Of a stretch of 64,000 nt of DNA, positions 21,769-32,759 are shown one piece after another. The position numbers were made by a program, and so were the translations under genes. This stretch comes from Selaginella moellendorffii (taxonomy: Eukaryota; Streptophyta; Lycopodiopsida; Selaginellales; Selaginellaceae), in assembly GCF_000143415.4 (NCBI RefSeq), contig NW_003314319.1, positions 140,138 through 204,137 on the forward strand, given 5' to 3'. The notes under the pieces were generated by a model, which ran no database searches, was not told the DNA's origin, and was given only the letters and a program-made list of their open reading frames with translations. Each line of letters starts with the position of its first letter. Within the stretch, counting starts at the first letter, position 1.

Positions 21769-24700
21769 ATGTCTGGTTTCCTCTCCAAGATCAAGGCTCG
21801 TCTCGAACCAGGCCAACACTCCACTTTCAAGGAGCCGGGTAGTTTGTTTTTCTTCTTTTCTTTTCCTTGAGTTTCGTTCTTCTGGGGTATAGGATGGGTA
21901 CGAGCAGCGCTGGAGGAAAACACGGACGAGCAACAAGAGGTATGTACACTATACACTAGTTTTTTTTTTTTTTTTCCTGTTCTTTGTTTCTTTGATGTGA
22001 GCGTTGTTCCATGCTTTAGCAGGAGTCGGAGGACGCACCGCCTCCTCCTTTGCTAGTGGATTTGGTGGAGCGGATGGAACGCGTGAGTCTTGATTCTTCT
22101 CCGGTCGAGCATGCGGCAGACGCAGTATCCGATCGTGACAACTCGTCACCTCAGAACGCGTCACAGGAAATGTGGGAGCTGGACAAGTTCGACAGCGTGC
22201 TGCCGGATGGCTTTTTCTCGATCATTCCCGTAAGTTTGTAAGTTTGTGAACTTCGTGCGAAGCTATTTTGGTTTTGTGTTTTTTGCAGCACGATAACTCG
22301 AAGGTTCGCCGGCCGACGCTTCCTAGTGTGGCGGAACTACGCGATGCCGATTGTGCGATTTGGGATGTTATCCTGGTGGATCCTAGACGGGACAAATTGC
22401 TTGTCAGGTTGAAGGAGCTTTGCCTTGAGATTGTCAAGGAGGTCGACCCGAACAGTGCAGACGCCATCCGAAGAGTTGCTGGCATGGTAATCTTTTTTTT
22501 CTAACTTCTTGAAGCAACATCTGAAAGAGCTTCTTGCAGGTTGCGGACTTCTATGGTGGTCCTCTCTTTGAAACAGGCTACTCAAAGGAGATAAGCTCAG
22601 ACGCGGGTGTGACTTTGCTAAGTCAAGTTAAAATTGGTTTGTGCCGTCCACGTGCGCTGCTTTTCAAGTACCTTGCAGATGCTATTGGACTAAAGAGCCG
22701 TCTTTTGATGGTATGTTCTTATGCTGTTCATATTGCGGCTTAACGTTTTCTCTCTTTTGCCAGGGTTTGCAACTGGATTCTGTTCCCAGCACGTCATTGA
22801 TATGTTCGAATCCAAGACGACATTTGACAAACGTTGTGCATTTAAACGGGAAGGAGTTGCTTGTAGATGTGATGCGCCATCCGGGACTCTTGAGATCCTT
22901 CACAGTTAAAGCTTTAGTCATGTACCATATTTCTGGACCTGGGGATAGCGATTCTACAGAGTACGATTCGTGCGATTCTCCACTCGAGCCTAACAGTCCT
23001 CTTTTTTTCGGTCCACCTGAAAGGTAACTTCATATATTGCGATGCAGTTTAAATTTTTTTTTTTTCTTGCTTCTAGCCCCTCTCAGAGCGAGCCGGACGT
23101 GAACAACCTATTGTCCCGTCATAACCGGAGGAAAAGCATGTCTGATGACCGTGGGAACAAATCAAGGTGTGCATTGAACTGTACGTCGGTTCCAGTTCAA
23201 ATTTGAGTTGACATTGTTGGCAGTAATTTTTAACTACAAAGTGAATGGCTTTTGACAGTCCTGAACTTCCATCCGAAGTAAAGTATTTTCAGAGGAGACA
23301 TAATATGGTGGACGGTGCTCGAAGTTTTCCCTCAAGGTGGTATGATCATTTACTTTTGTTTTTCTTTAGTTAACTTTTGTCATTTATGTATGACACAGTC
23401 CAGAGCATCCCCAGGCTCGCCTTCGTTCTTTCCGGCCTATTAAATCTCAAGACGGCAGCAATTCGAGGTCAGACATAGACTAATCTTTTCCTTCTCATTC
23501 TTTTGTTTTGATCTTAACAGTAGTCCAGAAACCGGTGTGAGAATACGAGCACCATCAATTTTGAGTGGTAGTAGAAGGCTTCCCGATGAAGAGCGAACAA
23601 CAAGTACATCCAGGTAGTCTCTCGCGTGAGAATTTTCATAACACTTTTAAGTTTTTGCAGTCCTGATAATTCTCCCCAGCATGAAAATATATCGGTCTCC
23701 AACTTTAGGAGGCGTTCTTCGTCATTCTGCGTTCGAGAGGCTGAAAGGATAACCAGTTCTTCTTCGGAGACTCGAAGAGTTAGGAAACGAACAAATGCTC
23801 CTGAAATCAGCGATGACGTAGTGAGGTAGAATTCGACTTTTTATTTGATGATTTATTTTTTGAATTTTAAAAGGGTCGTGCGTGCTATCAACGAGGTAGT
23901 TAAACAAGGGAAAAAAGCGAGCGAGCAGGAAGCACAAGCAAGACTGGTTAGCTGCTTTTTTTATAGTATGACTTTTAACAGTCTCCCACAGGAAGAAGCT
24001 GTTAGCGAACCGAATTCATTAAAGCTGTGTGGAAGTTCATCTTCTACACAATCGTTTTCTAGTGATCCGGCTAGGATCTCTAGAGATTTTGGAAAGGAGT
24101 GCGGATCCTCTACGTCAATCAATGAACTCCTTCCAAATCATCCGATAATGCCGTACACAGAGTGGACTATTAACTTCACGGAGCTACGTATCGGCATTCG
24201 TATTGGGATTGGTAACTTCAAGCGTGTTACATTTTCTGTGTCCTTGATGCTAGAAAGCTAATGTTACAGGATCTTTTGGTGAAGTCTTTCGTGCGACTTG
24301 GCGAGGTACGGAGGTTGCTGTGAAGGTCATGCTTGAGCAAGACCTTACACGGGAGAACACCGAAGATTTTTTCAACGAGATCTCTCTCTTGAGGCAAGTT
24401 GCATTCTTTCATTTTCCTATATCCTCGTAACCTTGATTTTACCTGGACATGAACAGCCGGCTACGGCATCCTAATGGCAAGTGCTTTCATCTCTTTCTTT
24501 GTCGTTGATCTGATATGCTTACTCACAGTCATCTTGTTCATGGGAGCATGCACGAGTCCTCCTCACCTGTCAATGGTTACCGAATACATGCATATGGGCT
24601 CACTCTATCGCCTCATCCATATGAGCGGACAAGGAAAGAAGCTAAGCTGGCGAAGAAGACTGAAAATGCTACGAGATATCTGCAGGTATCTTTCGCGCTT

Positions 24701-25352
24701 TCCCTCTACTGGTTATTACTCTCTAACGCAGAGACGCCGTGATTTATTCAGGGGGATGATGTGCGTCCAACGCATGAACATCATCCACCGGGACTTGAAG
24801 AGCGCAAACTGCCTAGTGGACAAGCACTGGTGCGTGAAAATATGTGATTTCGGCTTATCGCGGCTCACCACCGGGACTCCTATCCAAGAGACGACTGCCG
24901 CTGGCACGCCCGAATGGATGGCTCCGGAGCTCCTTCGCAACGAACCCGTCTCCTACAAGTGCGATATATTCAGCCTGGGAGTGATAATGTGGGAGCTGTG
25001 TACTCTGAAGAAGCCGTGGGATGGTGTCCAGCCTTTACAGGCAAGTAACTCTTTACTCCTCTCTTTGTTTCGCGAAACTTAGCTCCTTGTTCTTCCTTCC
25101 AGGTCGTGCACGAAGTCTCTGTGAAACGATCCCGTCTGGAAATTCCTCAAGGCCTCCTTGGAAAGCTCATCGCTGGTAAGAAGATCTCGAGGATTTTTCT
25201 TCGATCTTTGTGTTCTTCGTGGTTGATCTTTGTGTTCTTTGTGGGGTTCTTAACGCTGTCTTCCAGATTGCTGGCAAGAGAACCCACAGGAGAGGCCAAG
25301 CTACGATGAAATACTCACTCGTCTCCACGAGTGTGAGTTTTTGCTCGGCTAG
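21769..25352 (+). CDS. Raf-like MAPKKK with EDR1 domain
   Basis: Nineteen exons total 2490 nt, giving 829 aa: 21769-21838, 21893-21939, 22023-22229, 22289-22486, 22540-22710, 22764-23023, 23077-23166, 23259-23336, 23399-23467, 23521-23613, 23661-23825, 23874-23946, 23992-24211, 24270-24393, 24457-24476, 24529-24685, 24752-25040, 25103-25175, 25267-25352. Residues about 75-310 are an EDR1/CTR1-type regulatory domain (WELDKFDSVLPDGFFSIIP onward). A Ser-Pro-rich linker follows. The kinase domain is about 570-825, with P-loop GIGSFGEV, VAVKVML, HRDLKSANCL, DFGLSR and the APE segment TPEWMAPELL, all intact. The closest plant relatives I know are the At3g58640/At2g31010-type kinases. Three introns (after exons 14, 15 and 17) use GCAAGT donors, exon 15 is only 20 nt, and exons 7-11 each open with an SP dipeptide. 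These kinases act in stress and hormone signalling; the pathway here is not determined. Confidence 0.93.
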
Positions 25353-25704
25353 AAAGGAAATATCTTTGCTCTCACAGTTTTGGTCCCCTTTTTCCAACAT
25401 TGTACAATCAGTGACGAATAATAAACGCGGCATATTTTTCATGTGGAAATATTTTAGGGTTAGGTTAACCGGCGACGACGAGCTCTCATTTTTTTCGCTC
25501 TTTTGCGGCAGGAGGCCGACGACGCTCGCCGATAGCGCCTCCAATCGATATCTCGGATTCGCGGCCAGGGATTGCGAGATTGATGCGCGCTCCAGCTCGC
25601 GCGGTGCCGCGCGAATTTCCAGGGATTATAGGCTACGTCAGCTGAGTAATCCATCGCTGGAGCTCGTGCGCGAGCATAGGGTAAGCGGCGAGGCGCCCGC
25701 ATTC

Positions 25705-25713
25705 TAGGGTTCT
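25705..25713 (+). promoter_or_regulatory. TAGGGTTCT motif upstream of the MATH gene
   Basis: Sense-strand TAGGGTTCT 30 bp before the ATG at 25743 (ctagggttcttcggcatt). Confidence 0.45.
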
Positions 25714-25742
25714 TCGGCATTCCAGTGCGGTCCTAGGAAGCG

Positions 25743-28700
25743 ATGAAGAAGCCAGCGCCGGCCTTGATTCCTGCGGATGAGGAGGCGGCGGCGGTGGCGC
25801 AGCAGCGATTGGCAGCGGCTGACGCCGGCGGCGCCATGGATAGCTCGTCTGTCTCGGCGTCATCTCGCGCGGCTCGGGGTGGCGACAACGGCGCTGGCGA
25901 CGAGCAGCCGCGGGAGGGCGGGCAGGAGTCCGTGGTGGTGGAGCGGCGGGGCGATTTTGCGGTGGTGTGTAAGTGGACGATCGTCCAGTTCTCCAAGGTC
26001 AAGGCCCGCTCGCTGTGGAGCAAGTACTTCCAGGTCGGGGGCTACGATTGCCGGCTGCTCGTCTATCCCCGCGGCGACTCGCAGGCCCTTCCCGGATACC
26101 TCTCGATCTATCTCCAGGTGACCGATCCCTCGTCATCGTCAAAGTGGGATTGCTTCGCCAGCTACAGGCTTTGCGTCGTCAACCAGCGCGACGAGAGCAA
26201 GTCCATCCAGCGGGACTCGTGGCACCGGTTCTCCGTGAAGAAGAAGTCGCATGGATGGTGTGATTTCACGCCGTCGACCGTGGTGCTGGATCCCAAGAGC
26301 GGGTTTCTTGTCAACGAGTCGGTGCTCATCACGACGGAGATCCTCATCCTCAGCGAGGTGACGAGCTTCAACCGCGACAACAACGACCTCCTCTTGGCTC
26401 CCCCGCCCGAGGCTCTCAGTGGCAAGTTTACGTGGAAGGTCCAGAACTTGTCGCTCTTCCGGGACATGATCAAGACGCAGAAGATCATGAGCCCCGTGTT
26501 CACTGCCGGGGAATGCAACCTCCGGCTCAGCGTTTATCAGTCGTCGGTTGGCGGTGTGGAGTACCTGTCGATGTGCCTCGAGAGCAAGGACACGGAGAAG
26601 ACGTCGTCCTCGTCGGAGCGGAGCTGCTGGTGCCTCTTCCGGATGTCGGTGCTAAACCAGAAGCCCGGGCTGAGCCACATGCACAGAGACTCGTATGGGC
26701 GCTTTGCCGGGGACAACAAGAGTGGGGACAACACCAGCCTGGGATGGAACGACTATATGAAGATCTCCGATTTCATGGCTCCGGAGATGGGCTACCTCGT
26801 TGACGATTCCGCGACTTTTACTGCGTCCTTCCACGTGATAAAAGAGTCGAGCAGCTTTGTCAAGACGCCCATCGGCAACCGCTCCGTGAGGAAGAGTGAC
26901 GGGTACCAGGGGAAGTTTCTTTGGAAGATCGAGAACTTTACCAAGCTCAAAGATCTGCTGAAGAAGCGGAGGATCACGGGGCTTTGCATTAAGAGCAAGC
27001 GATTTCAAGTTGGCAATCGGGACTGTCGTCTTATTGTCTATCCTCGAGGTATGTAACTGTTTATCTCTGCTCTACGACCTGACGTGTTTTTGTAAAATGC
27101 AGGACAATCGCAGCCGCCCTGCCATCTTTCTATGTTTCTGGAGGTTACGGACTCCAGAAATTCGTCGGCAGATTGGAGCTGTTTCGTTAGCCACCGCCTT
27201 TCTGTGGTTAATCATCGTGAGGAGCGCTCCGTTATCAAGGAGTCTCAGAACCGATATTGTAAGGCTGCTAAGGACTGGGGGTGGCGTGAGTTTATCACAC
27301 TCACCAACCTTTTCGACCAGGATTCTGGTTTTCTTGTTCAGGACATGGTCACATTTTCTGCAGAAGTACTAATTTTGAAGGAGACATCAATGATCACTCC
27401 CGACTGTGAAGGGAAGTCAGGTGTCAATGGGATGGAATGTGGAGCTAACCAGGGGATGTTTACCTGGAGAGTTGAGAACTTTTTGGCTTTCAAAGAGATC
27501 ATGGAAACTCGGAAGATATTCAGCAAGTTTTTCCAGGCTGGGGGCTGCGAACTTCGAATCGGTACGCATAACTTTGGAATTATACTTTTATTTATTCAAC
27601 AATGTGCCTGGCTGCATGAACAGGTGTTTACGAATCTTTTGACACACTGTGCATTTATTTGGAGAGCGATCAGTCCCCTGGTACCGATCCTGACCGCAAT
27701 TTCTGGGTCCGGTACCGTATGGCGGTCGTAAATCAGAAACACGCCGATCGAACTGTTTGGAAGGAGTCCTCCATCTGTACAAAAACGTGGAATAACTCCG
27801 TGCTCCAGTTTATGAAGGTTTCCGACATGGTGGAGCCAGACGGTGGGTTTATGATGCGTGACACCATCGTATTTGTTTGCGAGATTCTGGACTGTTGCCC
27901 GTGGTTTGAGTTCTCGGATTTGGAGGTATGTTTACTTGCCGTTTTTAGCAAATCATGCTGTGGTGTTGCAGGTTTTAGTCTCCGATGATGACCAAGATGC
28001 TCTTTCGACTGATCCGGATGAGTTACTGGAGTCTGACGACTCCGACGGTAGCAGCGAAGACGAAGAAGATATTTTCAGGAACTTACTTGCAAGAGCAGGC
28101 TTTCATATGAGCTACGGTGACAATCCTCAGCGGCTTCTTGATCCCCGGGAAAAAGTTTCCATGGACGCAGGAGCAGTCGCAGCATTTCTAACTGATCTCC
28201 GTGTATATCTGGACGATCCGGTGAAGGTGAAACGCCTGCTTTTACCCGCTAAAGTCTCCACGGTCGCAAGTTCGTGCAAGCTGGGGAATGGTAAAGAGGC
28301 GACAACTTCTCCTAGTTTGATGAACCTGTTTATGGGAGTCAAGGTGCTTCAACAGGCCATTGTCGATCTTCTGCTGGATATAATGGTGGAGTGCTGCCAG
28401 CCTGCAGAATCGAAGAAGCATAACGAGCGTCAGAATGGGAAGCTTCAAGCGGTTCCAGAGAGTGCCAAGATTGATCTCAACTCGAGAGAAGGTGGTACTG
28501 CTGCTTTGAATGAAGAGGATTCTGCACAGAGGGTGTTCAACCAGAGGCTGGACGACGCTGCTGATGGCATTGGCTGCCTACAAGCGGTACAAAGCTGTGA
28601 AATAGATGGTAAACGTGTCGCTCAAGTACCTGAATCAGAGCCATCAGTAATCCATTCAAACGAGGTAAGCTAGTCTTGAAGTTTCTGTTGGATCGCTAAC

Positions 28701-31105
28701 ATGGCCACTCATTGTCTGTGGATTCGAGAAGCTAAGATGGCCTGAACAATCGGAAGAGCTCTTTCGGCTGATCGTGAACTCCTTGAGAGCTTTAGATGGG
28801 GCTGTTCCACAAGGCTGTCCAGAACCAAGGAGACGACCACAGTCTGCGCAGAAGATGGCTTTGGTCTTAGAGAGGGCTCCGAAATACCTACAACACGATC
28901 TCCTGGCGCTCGTTCCTAAACTTGTGGATCCTTCCGAACATCAATCGGTCGCTTCCACACTTTTAGATTGGCTTCAAAGAAAGGACACGGACATCAACTT
29001 GCGTCTAGCGGTAGGTGCGAAGTCTCTCCATACATTGTTTCTATCGCTCTTTATGTGCAGGGTCTTGGGGCATTGGTCCAACTTGATCTGAATACGGAAG
29101 TTTGGGAACAAATCCTCCAGCACGCGCTGCGGATTTTTGCCCACTCTGAAGACGAGGCTCTGATTATCATCATCACATACATTTTTAAAGCTGCCGCCAA
29201 GTGTTATCAACTTCCGCAAGCGGTAAGACCAGCTTTTGTCGTGAACCTGATTTAGTGGTTTAATGCTACAGGTGAAAGCCGTGCGAGGGAGGCTCAAGAT
29301 GCTAGGGACTAGTGTTTCTCCAAAGGTTCTTGAGGTAGTAAGAGACATGATATTCACTTGTCCTGGTGTGGGAGAAGCATTACTTAGGGACATCGACGCA
29401 GATAGTGAATGCAGTGATAGCGACGGTCTTTCAGTTTTTGGTTATGGGGGACAGGGCGACGCAGCAAGAATCGCAGATGTAGATATTCTGTTGGAGATGC
29501 TCAACGTTTCTCCTTTCGTAGTAGAAGCTCAACGGTTGATCGAGAGGGTGGTGGCAAGGGGTACCATTAGTAATTCTTCTGTGTATAAGGTGTTATGCAT
29601 CCGACGCGTTGGGAAGGCAAAGGATTCCGGGGACGCAGGCAGTGCCTCACGGAGCCCTGACTCAACGTCAAGTCCGGACTGCATGTTTACGGCTCTTCTG
29701 GCACTCGTGAAAGCAATATCCAGCTCCAAGGATTCCAAGGTTCGTGAATTTGTCAGCACTTTGTACACTGACATGTTCAAGTTATACTGCGATGACGTCT
29801 TGCGGGAACGCATGGTTCGGGGTCTTGTAGAACGTGCGACGAGCAGCAGTAGATGTGGGGACGATGATCAGCTAGAGATGAACATTTTGACGCTTTTAGT
29901 CAAGCAGGAGGAAGGGAAGGAAGGGAAGGAGTTGAAGATAGTGCCTACCGTGCTGCGTATGATGCGTAAAGCGGTACAACAAGCAAACGCCGAGTGCTCT
30001 TCAATTCGGCAGCAGCTGTCTGCCCGCGAAGAAGAGCTTGCGAAGGTTCGGAGTGACAAGCAAAATGAAGTCGCCCGGTTTGCACGAGAGAAGGCTTCGC
30101 TTTCGCAGCGTCTCTCAGAAGCTGAGGCTGGACAGTTGCGGGTTAAGGTGCGGTCTCTTTTTGCATGTCGAGTTTCTAAGTTTGATGTTTTTGTTTTTTG
30201 TTTTTCAGTTAGAGCTGAAGGGAGAGATAGAGCGTTTGTCGAGGGATAAAAATGAGGCGATTGAGCGGTTGAGAGACACCGAGAGCCAGCTCGAGTGGTC
30301 TCGTTCAGAGCGGGAAGACGAACAAGCCAGCCATGCGTCTGAACGGAAGCGTCTTGAAGACCGATTGCGTGACGCTGAGTCCCAGATATCGCAATTCAAA
30401 CGCAAACGCGACGATCTAAAGGTTCGTCTTTCAAAAAGTTTATGCAGTGCTGACGTATCTTTTTCTCTCCTACAGAGGATTACGAAAGAGAAGACCGCGC
30501 TTGCCGAAAGACTGAAGTCCACGGAGGCCGTGTGTGCAAACTACGCCGAAGAGTTCGACCGTCTATCGGCAAAGTCTGTCACGCGAGACGAGCTGTGCCG
30601 GTCGCAGGAAGAGGATATCCGCAACCTAAAGGAAGCGCTAGAGCGCTCCGAGGAAGACAGCCGTGGGAAGGACCTACAGATAAGTCAGTACAAATCGTAT
30701 GCTCACAACATGGACACTACAAACCAGGCACTACAGGTACGTCATCTACAGTTCATTTTGTCACGTCCATTCTGATCGAGCTCTCTTGCGCAGGAACGCG
30801 TCGAGAGCCTGCAGTCGTCGATCCGAGAGGAGCTCCACATGCACGCGCCTCTCTACGGCGTGGGCCTGGAGACGCTCTCCTTCGGCGAGCTGGAGATTTT
30901 GGCGAGAATACACGACGAGGGGCTGAGGCAAGTGAGAGCTCTCCAGATGGCGCTTCGCGGTGACTTGCACGCTGCTCCTCCGCCGCCGCCGAGGCATTTC
31001 GGACTGCCCGCCGTGGCGCGGCCGAGCAGCAACGGCACGGCCGGGTTCCATGGAAGTGGACGCGCCAATGGTACAGTAAGCTCCTGGTTTCCTTCGACAT
31101 CATAA
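25743..31105 (+). CDS. Large MATH/TRAF-like domain protein with C-terminal coiled coil
   Basis: Ten exons (25743-27048, 27103-27561, 27624-27925, 27972-28664, 28729-29010, 29061-29222, 29272-30147, 30209-30421, 30476-30736, 30794-31105) total 4866 nt, giving 1621 aa. Four MATH domains fill roughly residues 75-730; each shows W-I-F and CRL-VYPRG-type blocks (FQVGGYDCRLLVYPRG, FQVGNRDCRLIVYPRG). An acidic stretch (LLESDDSDGSSEDEED) and an alpha-helical region with GAVPQGCPEPRRRPQSAQK follow. A long coiled coil (about 1260-1530) and a Pro/Gly-rich tail end the protein. The architecture matches plant TRAF-like proteins of the At2g25320 kind, about 1670 aa. MATH domains are protein-docking modules; the partners are unknown. 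Exon 5 could start at 28729 or 28732. The stop at 31105 is preferred, but a donor at 31078 (GTAAGC) could extend the ORF. Confidence 0.88.
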
Positions 31106-31616
31106 AAGACGCAGGTTGTGTGCTTGGTTTTGATTTGTAGCGTTTGGTGCCTGGTACTAATCCTCGCTTCTCTCTTGTGAATCACAGGCGTTTTATGTTA
31201 GAGAGACGACGAGCACTACCACTACTGCTGCTACTAATAACAGACCGTGTAGAGGCTATTAAGATTTTGAGTGCCCGGATTATCCGAGCATTACATCGTC
31301 CGTCCAGGTTCTCTTTTTTAATTTTTTTCTTTTTGGTTTTTCTATTGCATTTCTCTCCTCTTTGTTTGAGAACAGGTGGTCGCCCTTGTAAAGCTCTCTT
31401 TTTGTCATCACGACTAAAATGCATTTTCTTTCTAGTTTTTGTTCTTTTGCTAGAAATCCCGACAGCAAACAAAAAGTCGAAAAAAGTCAAAAAAAAAAAA
31501 AGAGGAAAAATTTATGTGTTTATATTCCTAGAAGTGTTTGCTGTTTGTGTGAGGGAGAAAAGAGTGTGATGTGTCTGTGTGTGTGAGAGAGAGAGAGAGG
31601 GAGAGACAATGGTGGG

Positions 31617-31787
31617 GCACTCTTTCTCAGCTATGTGAATGATCTCAGGCCTGGGTTTGTGACGGAGCTCAATTCCAAGCTCGCCACCAGGTGGAGCGAG
31701 AGCTTCTTTAGTGACCTTACGGGAAAGAGCGTGGAGCAGCTGTGGAGTGATTATAAGTCGAAGTATCAACATAGGCATTTGCTATAA
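31617..31787 (+). pseudogene. C-terminal fragment of a basic secretory protease (BSP)
   Basis: A 56-codon open stretch matches the C-terminal quarter of the BSP proteins at 32020-32701, 52321-52989 and 63209-63880 (ALFLSYVNDL, SFFSDLTGKSVEQLWSDYK). Nothing of the N-terminal half or the HExxH zinc site is present upstream, so this is a truncated remnant. Confidence 0.85.
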
Positions 31788-31879
31788 TGCTCGTTTGAAA
31801 CTCATCTCTTAGTGTTTGGCATTGTAATGTTTATATCAGTCTGCAAACTTTTATTAATGGAATCTGTGTTGTCATCACC

Positions 31880-31935
31880 TCACAGCTGATCCACGCTCTT
31901 TCCAGTTGGATCCTGGAAGTAGCTCTCGAAGTGCC
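31880..31935 (-). pseudogene. About 55-bp scrap of a BSP gene tail
   Basis: Near-copy of 32063-32117, covering the SYFQDLTGKSVDQL segment with Leu-to-Pro and other changes. It lies 85 bp downstream of the BSP pseudogene on the same strand and is probably a local duplication remnant. Confidence 0.7.
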
Positions 31936-32019
31936 TTGTCCCGGCATTTGCAACAACGCTAGTGTTCGAGCATGTTTTAAAATCTCAAAGCTTTTACTGT
32001 GGGCACCAGAATTACTTTC

Positions 32020-32701
32020 CTATACAACATCTTGTTTGTGGAACTTCTGTTTGTAATCATTCCACAGCTGATCCACGCTCTTCCCAGTCAGATCCTGGAA
32101 GTAACTCTCGCTCCAACCGTCGTAGAGCTTCTTGTTGAGCTCCGCCACGAAGCTAGGGTGGAGATCGTTGACGTAGTTTAGAAACAGCGCGGTCACGGCA
32201 TACCCCTCGTCCCAGTGGTTCCCCAACCCCACAAACCCATTGCCTGATACCCCGAGCTTAGCCTTGAGCCTCATAAAGTCGGCAATCCCCTCGATCAGTC
32301 CCTGCGGCGGCCAGCTCCCCTCCTTGCCATGCCACTGCCAAATGTGAGCCATCTCGTGGTACAAGATGCCCGTGAGCTCACGAACCATATTCCCAGTCAA
32401 AGTAGCAACGTACTGTGCGCTGAGATGGATCTCCACACACCCCGGGCATGTCATCCACGGTGAAGTGGATGGCATCGACCTCCTTCTTGGGCATGTCAGG
32501 GTTCCCATACTCGAAGCCAAGCTGGACGAAGGCCATGGCACCGTAGAGGATGGAGAGGGCTCCATTTACTCCCATGATGGAGTCAAATCGCTGGCCTCCT
32601 GGGGATTCCGGGGTTGTGTTAGCGCCTGTGATGGAGGTTGCTTGCGTTACCTGGGACGTTGCTAGTCTAATTAGGATGATAAGAAAGCAGAGGAATCCCA
32701 T
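32020..32701 (-). pseudogene. Basic secretory protease gene broken by a 14-bp deletion
   Basis: A single-exon gene. The 5' part (MGFLCFLIILIRLATSQVTQ, a signal peptide, through FTVDDMPGV) and the 3' part (EIHLSAQYVATLTGN to KQKFHKQDVV) lie in different frames. Aligned with the paralogue at 52321-52989, the break at about 32438-32446 is a 14-bp deletion in the AYAIGV codons, with ac/cac microhomology at the edges. The zinc-binding HEMAHIWQW is otherwise preserved. BSPs (Pfam peptidase of plants and bacteria) are secreted zinc-protease-like proteins linked to defence. It could be a very recent pseudogene or an assembly error. Confidence 0.82.
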
Positions 32702-32759
32702 TCCTTTTCTTTCTTTTCTTTATTGTGAATACTTATTATAGATTAGAGAAATTATTCTG

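Noticed and set aside
31144-31569. ORF downstream of the MATH gene as a possible extra exon or gene
   Set aside because: Mostly simple T-rich and A-rich sequence, more likely the 3' UTR or trailer of the MATH gene.
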